From a virus: 35,578 bases of DNA. Positions 24,721 through 31,287 of this stretch are shown one piece after another (positions within the stretch are counted from its first letter, which is position 1; every line of letters begins with the position of its first letter). A model generated the notes under the pieces. That model saw only the letters and a list, made by a program, of their open reading frames with translations, was not told where the DNA came from and made no database searches. A program made the translations under genes and the position numbers. The DNA lies in the IMG/VR virus record IMGVR_UViG_3300027759_000019, positions 1 through 35,578 of that record; one strand, written 5' to 3'.

Positions 24721-25101
24721 ATGCAAATTAAATTAACTATCTATATTAGTGATACTGATATAGCACAAGCACAAATTGACAATCCCCAAATGTCAAAAGA
24801 AAATGTTTTAGGGGAAATCAACAATTGCATCTATTTAGGTGGCGATTGTATCAATGCCATATTAAATCGTAAATTAGACATCAATGGCATTGATTACTAC
24901 ATTGAAAAGGATAAAACAGTTGTATTGGATAAATCATGGGGTGAGATGTGGTACGACAATTTTCCTACAGAAAATGATTGCCCTATGGATGTAATTGAGC
25001 ATCATGCTGAGGGTTATGATTTCCCTGTAAGTGATAACATTATCCGTTTCGCTAGAGCGATGTGGAATGAGGGTAATTTAACTGAGAAAAAGGGGAATTA
25101 A
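24721..25101 (+). CDS. Hypothetical acidic early protein, 126 aa
   Basis: Starts MQIKLTIYISDTDIAQAQID and contains an acidic/aromatic segment (SWGEMWYDNFPTENDCPMDV). Rich in Asp/Glu/Asn, it could be a DNA mimic or a host-interaction protein, but no family is recognised. The next gene begins one base after its stop, so the two are coupled. Confidence 0.65.
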   Translation: MQIKLTIYISDTDIAQAQIDNPQMSKENVLGEINNCIYLGGDCINAILNRKLDINGIDYYIEKDKTVVLDKSWGEMWYDNFPTENDCPMDVIEHHAEGYDFPVSDNIIRFARAMWNEGNLTEKKGN

Positions 25102-25102
25102 C

Positions 25103-25573
25103 ATGTCTAAATTAACAATTGAAGAAGTCTACACTGGGGGCGGTTGTGATCACTACGAAGTACACTTTAAACAGTATGGAATTCTATTCGTAGTCAACAA
25201 TAATGATTGTAATATCCCCACAGAGGGCGAGGACTGGGGATTTTGTTCCTATGCTAATGAAGATGATTTTAATAGTGGCGATTGGATCGATTGCATTGGA
25301 CCTCTTGATGATTTCAAAAAAGATAATCTAATCACTTTTTTAAAGGGTTTCCTTGTAGCTAAGCAAGTTAAAAAAATAGAGGGTTATTTTGAATTGGATC
25401 AAGTAGATTTTAATGAACTCGCTCACGATATTAGCAATGTTTGTGAGCCTCATGTTTTACATGATGCTTTATATTTCTACTTGAAAACACTTACCAAAGA
25501 ACAATTGGATATTTGGCTCAGTACATTAGATTCCAATCAATCTTTTAAATTAACTGACTATATAGAGGTATAA
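25103..25573 (+). CDS. Hypothetical acidic early protein, 156 aa
   Basis: A strongly acidic protein (GEDWGFCSYANEDDFNSGDW, LDDFKKDN...) with beta strands in the N-terminal half and helices after residue 70. High Asp/Glu content resembles DNA-mimic anti-restriction or inhibitor proteins in phage early regions, but no specific family is recognised. Coupled to both neighbours with 1-base gaps. Confidence 0.65.
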   Translation: MSKLTIEEVYTGGGCDHYEVHFKQYGILFVVNNNDCNIPTEGEDWGFCSYANEDDFNSGDWIDCIGPLDDFKKDNLITFLKGFLVAKQVKKIEGYFELDQVDFNELAHDISNVCEPHVLHDALYFYLKTLTKEQLDIWLSTLDSNQSFKLTDYIEV

Positions 25574-25574
25574 C

Positions 25575-25766
25575 ATGAAAACTATTTCCATGATTGGTAA
25601 TACATTCGCGAATTATCAAGCGAAATTTGAATCAGTAATGAAAGATTCAACAAAAGAGGAGGCAATAATGTTGCTTGATTCCATAGAATCGCAAATGTGC
25701 GAAATCCCCTATGGTGAAGAAATCTACAGTATTGCTTACAAGACTTTTGAGAAGATTTTTAATTAG
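25575..25766 (+). CDS. Hypothetical early protein, 63 aa
   Basis: MKTISMIGNTFANYQAKFES..., helical, acidic with several Met/Glu. It starts one base after the 156-aa stop and is followed by a hairpin-containing spacer. No family recognised. Confidence 0.6.
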   Translation: MKTISMIGNTFANYQAKFESVMKDSTKEEAIMLLDSIESQMCEIPYGEEIYSIAYKTFEKIFN

Positions 25767-25777
25767 TGCAATATGCT

Positions 25778-25805
25778 AATAAGGGATTGTTTACAGTCTC
25801 TTATT
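25778..25805 (+). other. Hairpin in the spacer before 25851
   Basis: AATAAGGGA (25778-25786) pairs with TCTCTTATT (25797-25805), 9 bp including one G-U, around a 10-nt loop. No U-tract follows, so simple termination is unlikely; processing or a transcript boundary is possible. Confidence 0.4.
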
Positions 25806-25825
25806 GGATTATCACTAGATAGTCA

Positions 25826-25843
25826 AAACCTAACTTAGAGGAG
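25826..25843 (+). promoter_or_regulatory. Shared early leader motif, copy 2
   Basis: AAACCTAACTTAGAGGAG, running into a strong Shine-Dalgarno 7 bases before the ATG at 25851. Same placement as the copies at 24521 and 28414. Confidence 0.6.
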
Positions 25844-25850
25844 CAATAAA

Positions 25851-26075
25851 ATGGAATTAATTACAGGCATATCAACTAAAGAAGATGTTTTAAATCACTT
25901 CACAAAATGGTTAGAAAGAGAATACCCAATCATCGATGAAGATGACGAACTCTACAATCAATTAATCATTGCCAGTGTGGATGATTTAATCAATGAAGAT
26001 GGGGCAGACTATTGGGGAGATCGATCAGTTAAAACCCTATTTCAAAGAGCTAAAGACAAACTACAAGGAGAATAA
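25851..26075 (+). CDS. Hypothetical acidic protein, 74 aa
   Basis: MELITGISTKEDVLNHFTKW..., helical, very acidic middle (DEDDELYNQ). The Shine-Dalgarno GAGGAG is optimal. One base separates its stop from the next ATG. No family recognised. Confidence 0.6.
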   Translation: MELITGISTKEDVLNHFTKWLEREYPIIDEDDELYNQLIIASVDDLINEDGADYWGDRSVKTLFQRAKDKLQGE

Positions 26076-26076
26076 G

Positions 26077-26268
26077 ATGAACACTAATTTATATTTTAAT
26101 CGCCCAATTAAAACCATGTTTCACAATAATATGAGGGTTGATTATTGTTTGTGGAACACTGGTATTCGTTTAATCTCTGTCAATGGTTTTGACCAACAAT
26201 TATTAAACAATTGCATCTTTACACATTACATAAAATTAGTAGAAAACCATGAGGGTATTACACAATGA
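26077..26268 (+). CDS. Hypothetical protein, 63 aa
   Basis: Begins MNTNLYFNRPIKTMFHNNMR. I chose the ATG at 26077 because AAGGAG (26065-26070) lies 6 bases upstream; the frame is open farther upstream (to 25993) but that part overlaps the previous gene and lacks a ribosome site. Beta-rich with one Cys pair. No family recognised. Confidence 0.6.
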   Translation: MNTNLYFNRPIKTMFHNNMRVDYCLWNTGIRLISVNGFDQQLLNNCIFTHYIKLVENHEGITQ

Positions 26269-26372
26269 ACACACTATTAGATTATTTACTAGCCACCATA
26301 TTTGGTATCTTATTAGGGTTATCACTTGTCTTATGGTGGGCTGATCCTCTTAACTACTCCTTAACACTTTAA
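26265..26372 (+). CDS. Very small membrane protein, 35 aa
   Basis: MNTLLDYLLATIFGILLGLS then LVLWWADPLN; almost all of residues 4-26 is one transmembrane helix. The ATG overlaps the previous stop (ATGA). A small inner-membrane early protein, perhaps involved in host takeover or superinfection exclusion, though this is a guess. Confidence 0.5.
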   Translation: MNTLLDYLLATIFGILLGLSLVLWWADPLNYSLTL

Positions 26373-26374
26373 CC

Positions 26375-26402
26375 AAGGACTGGGGGAAACCCCAGCTATT
26401 TT
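26375..26402 (+). promoter_or_regulatory. Hairpin-bridged ribosome binding site of the methyltransferase
   Basis: AAGGA (26375-26379) is directly followed by a hairpin CTGGGG-GAAA-CCCCAG (26380-26395) with a GNRA tetraloop, then CTATTTT (26396-26402) and the ATG. The linear gap from Shine-Dalgarno to ATG is 23 bases, far too long, but with the hairpin folded only 7 remain, which is optimal. The same principle has been described for T4 gene 25. The structure is seen in the sequence; its function is inferred. Confidence 0.65.
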
Positions 26403-27890
26403 ATGAACTATCTAAGCGTGTGTTCTGGAATCGAGGCAGCAAGTTGCGCCTGGGAACACTTGAATTGGAATCCCATTGGCTTTAGTGAGATTGAAAAATT
26501 CCCCGCGCGGGTGCTAGAACATCATTACCCCAATGTCACCAATTTTGGTGATATGACAAACTATAAGGAGTGGAACATAAATGGAACAGTTGGACTTTTG
26601 GTCGGAGGAACTCCATGTCAATCATTCTCAGTCGCAGGTCTCCGCGAGGGACTCAAAGACCCAAGAGGAAACCTCATGCTTACCTATGTTGGAATACTTG
26701 ACCACTTTAGACCCAAGTGGTTTGTCTGGGAAAACGTCCCAGGCGTACTTAGTTCCAATGAAGGAAGGGATTTTGGTTCCCTGCTTGGGGCGGTGGCAGA
26801 CATCGGGTATGGGTTCGCCTATCGGGTGCTTGACGCTCAATACTTCGGAGTGGCACAACGCCGCAGACGTGTGTTCGTTGTCGGAAACCTTGGAGACTGG
26901 AGAGGTCCCGCAAAGGTTCTATTTGAGTCAGGTTGCCTGTCAAGGGATTCTCCGCCGAGCCGAGAAAAGAGGAAAGAAATTACCTCCCGTTCTGGAATTG
27001 GCGTTGAAATCACAGGTCCCCTTGCCGCCAGAAGATTTGCAGAAACAGACGGATTAAGCGAGAACTCAGCTCAAATGGTGGTGATGCCCGATACTGTTGG
27101 AACTCTTGATCTTGAATGTGGTGGTGGTCGTAAAACCCATCAATCGGTAGTAAGTGGACATTTTATTCCGACATTTTGGAATGGTAAACAAGTTGCCGAT
27201 ACCATTACTTGTACTTCTGACGATCAACGTATGCCAGATAAAAATAAGTTACAGGCAGTTATTCAAAGCCCATACCGAAAGTCTCGTAGAGCCACATCTA
27301 AAGAAGATTTTGAAACCTGGGTGGATGATGGTATCGCGAATACTTTAAATACATTTGACTTAGGTGACATTAGAACTACTCATGCAATTGCAATTCAAGA
27401 TGCAAGTGGTAGAGATAAAGCCCAAAATGGGAAAGGTTGGAATGAAGATGTTTCATACACTTTAGAAACAAGAGGGCAACAAGGTGTTGCTCATGCGTTT
27501 AAAGTCCGTGGTGGTGGTGGTAATGGTGGTAAAGGTTATCTTGGACAAGATGAACAAGCATTTACTATTTCAACTGTACAAGACCAACAAATTGCAGTAG
27601 GTGTTGATATGTACAATTTAACTACAAGTCAAGAGTCAACACAAACAATAAGAGGTAATGGGCATATTGACCATGTTGGTGGAGTCATGCAACAAATGGC
27701 AGTACGTAGACTCACCCCTATAGAATGTGAGAGACTCCAAGGATTCCCAGATCAATACACCGACATTTTGCCTGGGGGTAAACCTACTCCAGATGGACCA
27801 CGTTATAAAGCTCTTGGAAACTCTATGGCAGTCCCTGTGATGCGTTGGATTGGTGAACGTATTGACGCAGTAGAAAAAGGTATGTTATAG
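26403..27890 (+). CDS. DNA (cytosine-5) methyltransferase, 495 aa
   Basis: All catalytic motifs are present: I, LSVCSGIEAAS (4-14), SAM binding; IV, GGTPCQSFS (68-76) with catalytic C72; VI, ENV (110-112); VIII, QRRRR (152-156); IX, RRLTPIECERLQGFP (435-449); X, YKALGNSMAVP (468-478). The roughly 275-residue stretch between VIII and IX carries the target-recognition part and a Gly-rich linker (RGGGGNGGKG). It methylates cytosine in phage DNA, probably protecting it from host restriction; no partner nuclease is present, so it is solitary. Residues 60-218 are also read in the +1 frame as a second ORF, and the start uses a hairpin-bridged ribosome site. Confidence 0.92.
   Translation: MNYLSVCSGIEAASCAWEHLNWNPIGFSEIEKFPARVLEHHYPNVTNFGDMTNYKEWNINGTVGLLVGGTPCQSFSVAGLREGLKDPRGNLMLTYVGILDHFRPKWFVWENVPGVLSSNEGRDFGSLLGAVADIGYGFAYRVLDAQYFGVAQRRRRVFVVGNLGDWRGPAKVLFESGCLSRDSPPSREKRKEITSRSGIGVEITGPLAARRFAETDGLSENSAQMVVMPDTVGTLDLECGGGRKTHQSVVSGHFIPTFWNGKQVADTITCTSDDQRMPDKNKLQAVIQSPYRKSRRATSKEDFETWVDDGIANTLNTFDLGDIRTTHAIAIQDASGRDKAQNGKGWNEDVSYTLETRGQQGVAHAFKVRGGGGNGGKGYLGQDEQAFTISTVQDQQIAVGVDMYNLTTSQESTQTIRGNGHIDHVGGVMQQMAVRRLTPIECERLQGFPDQYTDILPGGKPTPDGPRYKALGNSMAVPVMRWIGERIDAVEKGML
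26581..27057 (+). CDS. Overprinted 158-aa protein inside the methyltransferase gene
   Basis: In the +1 frame relative to the methyltransferase, starting MEQLDFWSEELHVNHSQSQV. The ATG at 26581 has a consensus Shine-Dalgarno AAGGAG (26565-26570) 10 bases upstream, within the methyltransferase coding sequence. Its second half has a motif series, SGMGSPIGCLTLNTSEWHNA, VCSLSETLETGEVPQRFYLS, then ACQGILRRAEKRGKKLP. I recall this C-terminal pattern (ILRRAxKRGKxLP) from many phage proteins annotated beside or within such methyltransferases. That points to a real, conserved overlapping gene of unknown function. It could be an artefact of conserved methyltransferase codons, though the ribosome site argues otherwise. 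Confidence 0.6.
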   Translation: MEQLDFWSEELHVNHSQSQVSARDSKTQEETSCLPMLEYLTTLDPSGLSGKTSQAYLVPMKEGILVPCLGRWQTSGMGSPIGCLTLNTSEWHNAADVCSLSETLETGEVPQRFYLSQVACQGILRRAEKRGKKLPPVLELALKSQVPLPPEDLQKQTD

Positions 27891-27925
27891 TATTTTCATT
27901 GCAGAGTCGCACCTGTGAGATTAAG

Positions 27926-28018
27926 CCCTTTATTAAGTATTTTGAGAGTTTAGGAAAGTGAATTAAGCCCATTTTCTTAAACTGTGCGAACTCAGGATAC
28001 TTACTAAAGGGTTTTTCT
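27926..28018 (+). terminator. Very long hairpin with U-tract: terminator, attenuator or small RNA
   Basis: Stem segments: CCCTTTATTAAGTAT (27926-27940) with ATACTTACTAAAGGG (27997-28011), 14 of 15 pairs; TTTGAG (27941-27946) with CTCAGG (27991-27996); AGTTTAGGAAAGTG (27947-27960) with CATTTTCTTAAACT (27970-27983). The loop is 9 nt, there is one 7-nt bulge (GTGCGAA, 27984-27990), then TTTTTCT. G-U pairs occur only if the plus strand is the RNA, which fixes orientation. It begins 36 bases after the methyltransferase stop. Much longer than a usual terminator. Confidence 0.65.
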
Positions 28019-28220
28019 ATTCGTGCGCCTGTAATCGTACTCCATACGTTATTAAGCAGCTCTGTTCGTGCTGGCGTGGAAGGAAAGCGAATCACCTACG
28101 ATAAAGGTTACACGGGTGCGTGAGGTTGCCAAGCCAAGCGATAAACAGGTAAGTATGCTGATATAGGTTTCTGTGATGGGCAGATAATTAAACCCATGCC
28201 TGATAAATAAAGCATTGGCA

Positions 28221-28243
28221 CTAGTTGTGAACTAGGACAGTTC
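28221..28243 (+). other. Two mutually exclusive small hairpins
   Basis: CTAGTT-GTG-AACTAG (28221-28235) competes with GAACT-AGGAC-AGTTC (28229-28243); the shared AACT can pair only one way at a time. The short CTAG-rich repeats may instead be protein-binding sites. Confidence 0.35.
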
Positions 28244-28413
28244 TAGGACTGAAGTATGAATGATATATGTATACCTATCATCATCCATATCGTGTGCCTT
28301 TTATTGTCTTTTAAGATTAGATGAGTATAAATACAACACTTATTTAAATAAATATATTGCAATACTTTAGATAATCATTTAATCTTTATTCGTAGTTGTA
28401 GTAGATGTAAATT

Positions 28414-28434
28414 AAACCCTAACTAAATAAGGAA
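28414..28434 (+). promoter_or_regulatory. Shared early leader motif, copy 3
   Basis: AAACCCTAACTAA (28414-28426) followed by ATAAGGAA, 25 bases before the ATG at 28439 when measured from the motif start. Confidence 0.6.
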
Positions 28435-28438
28435 TATT

Positions 28439-28687
28439 ATGAAATACAAACTATGCGTAGAGTGTAGACACCATGAGAAATATGGTGATCTAGACTTATG
28501 CCACGCTAATCCCAAAGTAAACGTTATAGATGGTTCACGCAAGTTAAGATACTGCGAGACCGAGCGCACCTATGTTGCAGAATGTTGCACAATAGATGCT
28601 CTTTGGTTCGAGCCTACTAATGCACCATTACAACCCAATGGTCCTGATGATGATTTAGACTGTATTCCATGGGGGATAGCCAAATGA
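28439..28687 (+). CDS. Cys-rich, probably zinc-binding protein, 82 aa
   Basis: MKYKLCVECRHHEKYGDLDLCHANP... with C6, C9, H11, H12, C21 and H22 forming a likely metal site, and more cysteines at C39, C49 and C50. Small phage and bacterial proteins of this kind are annotated as zinc-finger-like hypotheticals; the partner is unknown. It opens the gene cluster that leads into the recombination genes. The next gene overlaps as ATGA. Confidence 0.6.
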   Translation: MKYKLCVECRHHEKYGDLDLCHANPKVNVIDGSRKLRYCETERTYVAECCTIDALWFEPTNAPLQPNGPDDDLDCIPWGIAK

Positions 28688-28851
28688 AACTATCTGAACA
28701 AGCTCAATTAGACAATCAAATAGCTATGCTAGAGATGGAACTAGATAATTCTACTAAACGAATTATGCAATTAGAAAAGAGTATTGATGCTCTTGATCAT
28801 AAAATCTTTATGTTAAAAATAATTATTAAATCACTTTCGGAGGTATTGTAA
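28684..28851 (+). CDS. Small coiled-coil protein, 55 aa
   Basis: Starts MKLSEQAQLDNQIAMLEMEL and is a single heptad-repeat helix with a hydrophobic C-terminal part (KIFMLKIIIKSLSEVL). I prefer the ATG at 28684 (ATGA overlap with the previous stop) over an earlier one at 28669. Its stop overlaps the exonuclease start (TAATG). A possible partner of the recombination proteins, unproven. Confidence 0.6.
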   Translation: MKLSEQAQLDNQIAMLEMELDNSTKRIMQLEKSIDALDHKIFMLKIIIKSLSEVL

Positions 28852-29753
28852 TGGCTAACGACAGAAACGATTTCGCACCTGAAATACGCAATTCAGCTTG
28901 GTGGGCATCTGACACCCGTAGAGCTATCCAAGGTCATGCAGTTGAGACTATTCTAATCAAACAGGGCAAGTTGCCTCCTCCTGATTTGTCAGGTATCGAG
29001 GCAGTCCAAATGGGTCACATTATGCAACCTACCATTGGTAGACTAGCTCAAGACCGTTTAAAGAAGGAACTAAAAGATGCAGACTACGCACTTACTCATA
29101 ACTCTGAGCCTTGGTTTCGCAGTCATTTTGATTTTATTAGCTCTGACGGAAGAACCTTGGTTGAAGTTAAAAACTACAATGCGTCTACTCGACATAAGTT
29201 TGATCCTGATACTAATCGCATTCCTCCTGTCGATTATTCCCAGCTAGTCCATGAGAGTGCAGTCCACAGAATTAACCATGTAGTACTAGCGGTTCTCTTT
29301 GGTGGTCAAGAGTTTCACACATTCGAGTTTGATATAACAGAACAAGAGCAGACTGATCTGATTAAATCAATGGCTGTATTCTGGGGTCATGTTCAATCAA
29401 ACACACAACCAGAGGCTAAGTCCATAGAAGATACTAAACTCTTATTTCCTACCAGTATGGAAGGTGTTGTTATAGCTACTGCTGAGATGGAACGAGTTAT
29501 CGGTGATCTCAAGTCCATCAAAGGCAAGATTAAGGAACTAGAGGAAATCCAAGAGCAATGGGAGTTGGTGCTGCGCAATTCTTTAGCAGACAAAGCAGAG
29601 ATTCGTAGCTTTGATGGCAATACTTTAGTGACATGGAAGTCATCTAAGGCAAGTATGCGGTTTAGCACAGATTTGTTTAAGAGTGCGATGCCTGATATTT
29701 ATGAGAAGTTTATTGTAGAGAGTAGTGGTAGTAGACGTTTTTTAATTAAATAA
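28851..29753 (+). CDS. YqaJ-like phage recombination exonuclease, 300 aa
   Basis: A PD-(D/E)xK nuclease pattern: D94 in WFRSHFDFI, and E105-V-K107 in LVEVKNYN, with a preceding helix (GHIMQPTIGRLAQDRL) of the kind that carries the early acidic/Gln residues in YqaJ/lambda-exonuclease relatives. The C-terminal 100 residues contain a coiled coil (KSIKGKIKELEEIQEQWELV) and the terminal SGSRRFLIK pattern found in this phage group. It probably degrades one strand of double-stranded DNA ends and hands single strands to the RecT-like annealing protein encoded next. Confidence 0.8.
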   Translation: MANDRNDFAPEIRNSAWWASDTRRAIQGHAVETILIKQGKLPPPDLSGIEAVQMGHIMQPTIGRLAQDRLKKELKDADYALTHNSEPWFRSHFDFISSDGRTLVEVKNYNASTRHKFDPDTNRIPPVDYSQLVHESAVHRINHVVLAVLFGGQEFHTFEFDITEQEQTDLIKSMAVFWGHVQSNTQPEAKSIEDTKLLFPTSMEGVVIATAEMERVIGDLKSIKGKIKELEEIQEQWELVLRNSLADKAEIRSFDGNTLVTWKSSKASMRFSTDLFKSAMPDIYEKFIVESSGSRRFLIK

Positions 29754-29773
29754 CCTAACTAAATTAAAGGAAA
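29752..29773 (+). promoter_or_regulatory. Shared early leader motif, copy 4
   Basis: AACCTAACTAAATTAAAGGAAA, overlapping the exonuclease stop codon and ending in the Shine-Dalgarno of the RecT-like gene. Confidence 0.6.
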
Positions 29774-29778
29774 TCAAT

Positions 29779-30606
29779 ATGAGTAATATTATTCCGTATG
29801 CAGATATGGAACAGATGGCAAAGGCGATGGTAGCATCCAAGCTTTTTGGTGTGAAAGATGTCAATGAAGTAATAGCTCTCGGACTAGTTGCACAAGCGGA
29901 TGGGATGCCGTTTGCTAGTGCAGTTAGAGACTATGACATTATTTTAGGTCGCCCAGCTCTTAAATCTTCTGCCATGCAAGCACGTTTCCAAGCTGCTGGT
30001 GGAAAGATCGAGTGGCAAGCATACACCGATATAGAGTGTACAGGCGTTTTCTCGCACCCAAACGGGGGTAGTCTCACCTTAACATGGACAATCGAACAGG
30101 CGCGTTCTATAGGGCTTGTAAAGCCTAATTCGGGCTGGACAAAGTATCCTAGAGCCATGTTACGAGCTAGATGCCTCTCTGAAGGTATTAGGACTGTATT
30201 CCCAGGTTGTTTAGGCAATATGTATGCACCCGAAGAAGTTCAAGATTTTGAGGAGAAACCTAGAGCAATGCGAGACATTACTCCAACTACATACGCGGGT
30301 ACTGAGGCGGTAGCTTTGGTAGACATGGTGGATGATGAAGTGGATGTCAATACTTTAAAACTCTATGTTCCTAATCAAGACGAACCCTATGCTAAATATC
30401 TCAATATCAAGGATTGGCAGATGGGATTCTTAGATATGGCACGTAGGATTTATACAAGTCCTAAGTTTGATGAGGCGACAAGGGTAGAGAAGTACACAGC
30501 GTTAAAGGTAGCAAATAAGGAGTATATGGACACTTGGGACTCGATGCAGACTGCGGAGTTACTTGGTGGATTAAATAGATTAAATAAGGAGTTAAATAAT
30601 GGCTAG
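29779..30606 (+). CDS. RecT-like single-strand annealing protein, 275 aa
   Basis: Characteristic elements include LGLVAQADGMPFASAVRDYD (about 34-53), IILGRPALKSSAMQARFQAA, then a strand region and WTKYPRAMLRARCLSEGIRT (about 119-139) with VFPGCLGNMYAPEEVQDF. These match phage RecT-type annealing proteins. Together with the exonuclease just upstream it forms a two-component recombination system for end-joining and concatemer formation. The C-terminus is helical (EYMDTWDSMQTAELLGGLNR). Its end overlaps the next gene by 8 bases. Confidence 0.8.
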   Translation: MSNIIPYADMEQMAKAMVASKLFGVKDVNEVIALGLVAQADGMPFASAVRDYDIILGRPALKSSAMQARFQAAGGKIEWQAYTDIECTGVFSHPNGGSLTLTWTIEQARSIGLVKPNSGWTKYPRAMLRARCLSEGIRTVFPGCLGNMYAPEEVQDFEEKPRAMRDITPTTYAGTEAVALVDMVDDEVDVNTLKLYVPNQDEPYAKYLNIKDWQMGFLDMARRIYTSPKFDEATRVEKYTALKVANKEYMDTWDSMQTAELLGGLNRLNKELNNG

Positions 30607-30868
30607 TGGACACATTGCACAGGTAGGAAAAGGGGTTCTCATGCAGAACACAAAGAAAACAAGTGAGAAGTCTCCTGATTGGAAGGGTACTCTCATGCTG
30701 TCAGAGGACTATAAAGCAGGTCAAACAGTTAAGATTGCTGGTTGGACTAAAGCTACACCGATGGGAAGTCTCATTAGTTTAAGTGAGGACAACTGGAAAC
30801 CTAATCCTGATTCAAACTATCCAAAAGAGTTACCACGTAAGACTAGTGATCAGGATGTTCCTTTTTGA
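30599..30868 (+). CDS. Small protein with SSB-like C-terminal tail, 89 aa
   Basis: The body (residues 20-75) is beta-rich (DWKGTLMLSEDYKAGQTVKI, AGWTKATPMGSLISLSEDN) and the protein ends SDQDVPF, closely resembling the DDIPF tail of bacterial SSB that recruits repair and replication enzymes. The body is too short and lacks a recognisable OB-fold, so it may imitate the SSB tail or be a divergent single-strand binder. Shine-Dalgarno AAGGAG (30586-30591) is 7 bases before the ATG at 30599. Encoded between the annealing protein and the resolvase. Confidence 0.65.
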   Translation: MASGHIAQVGKGVLMQNTKKTSEKSPDWKGTLMLSEDYKAGQTVKIAGWTKATPMGSLISLSEDNWKPNPDSNYPKELPRKTSDQDVPF

Positions 30869-31242
30869 TCATCTTGTACTTACCTTATCCACCAAGTATC
30901 AATAATTATTGGATTGCAAGTGGACACAGACGCTTTATAAGCCAACGGGGTCGTGATTTTAAGGCTGCTGTGTCTACTTACGTTATTGAGCAAAATATTC
31001 CCAAATTAGGAACAATTCAAGTAAATATTGACATTATTTTGAGACCTAGATCAAAAAAACTCATGGATATTGATAATTGTATTAAACCGATCTTAGACGC
31101 TGTCCAAGATGCTGGGGTGATTGATGATGATGTACAGGTGGCTAAAGTGAGTATCGAACGTGGATTAATACAAAAAGGCGGTGGTTGTGTCGTAATGATT
31201 GTTCCCATGAGTCAAGACGTGAATCTAGCACCAATTAGCTAG
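30865..31242 (+). CDS. rusA: RusA-family Holliday junction resolvase, 125 aa
   Basis: RusA features: the N-terminal LYLPYPPSINNYW strand, the acidic site MDIDN (D68, D70), and DDDVQV (D87-D89), corresponding to the three catalytic aspartates of E. coli RusA, plus KLMDIDNCIKPILDA. It resolves four-way junctions before packaging. It begins with TTG at 30865, whose TGA overlap couples it to the previous gene; AGGA (30852-30855) lies 9 bases upstream. No ATG exists before residue 67, which supports the TTG start. Confidence 0.88.
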   Translation: MIILYLPYPPSINNYWIASGHRRFISQRGRDFKAAVSTYVIEQNIPKLGTIQVNIDIILRPRSKKLMDIDNCIKPILDAVQDAGVIDDDVQVAKVSIERGLIQKGGGCVVMIVPMSQDVNLAPIS

Positions 31243-31258
31243 ATAGTTAGGTGGTTGC

Positions 31259-31285
31259 GCCAGCCAACTTTCTTGGCAAGCTGGC
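31259..31285 (+). other. Hairpin between resolvase and next gene
   Basis: GCCAGC (31259-31264) pairs with GCTGGC (31280-31285); a GCCAA/TTGGC pairing (31263-31277) competes with or nests in it. No U-tract follows. A processing or partial termination site. Confidence 0.4.
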
Positions 31286-31287
31286 AT

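Larger units (their letters stand above)
27891..28438 (+). other. Structured non-coding block after the methyltransferase
   Basis: No supported gene in 548 bases. It contains the 86-nt hairpin (27926-28011); GGTTT/AAACC and ATGGG/CCCAT pairings (28166-28197) that are mutually exclusive; two alternative CTAG-type hairpins (28221-28243); then an AT-rich 130 bases leading to the leader motif at 28414. The middle part (about 28010-28180) looks richer in G and C than the surrounding early region. On the minus strand it is open in two adjacent frames. It could encode one or more small RNAs, be a remnant of another element, or serve regulation. Confidence 0.5.

Noticed and set aside
27823-28095. 90-codon minus-strand frame opposing the methyltransferase end
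   Set aside because: GTG start without a ribosome site, a stop immediately upstream, head-on overlap with the methyltransferase 3' end and with the long hairpin. Kept only as a possible gene remnant in the findings.
28130-28260. tRNA-like gene in the structured block
   Set aside because: Several hairpins occur, but no T-loop GGTTCGA-type sequence or four-arm cloverleaf could be assembled.
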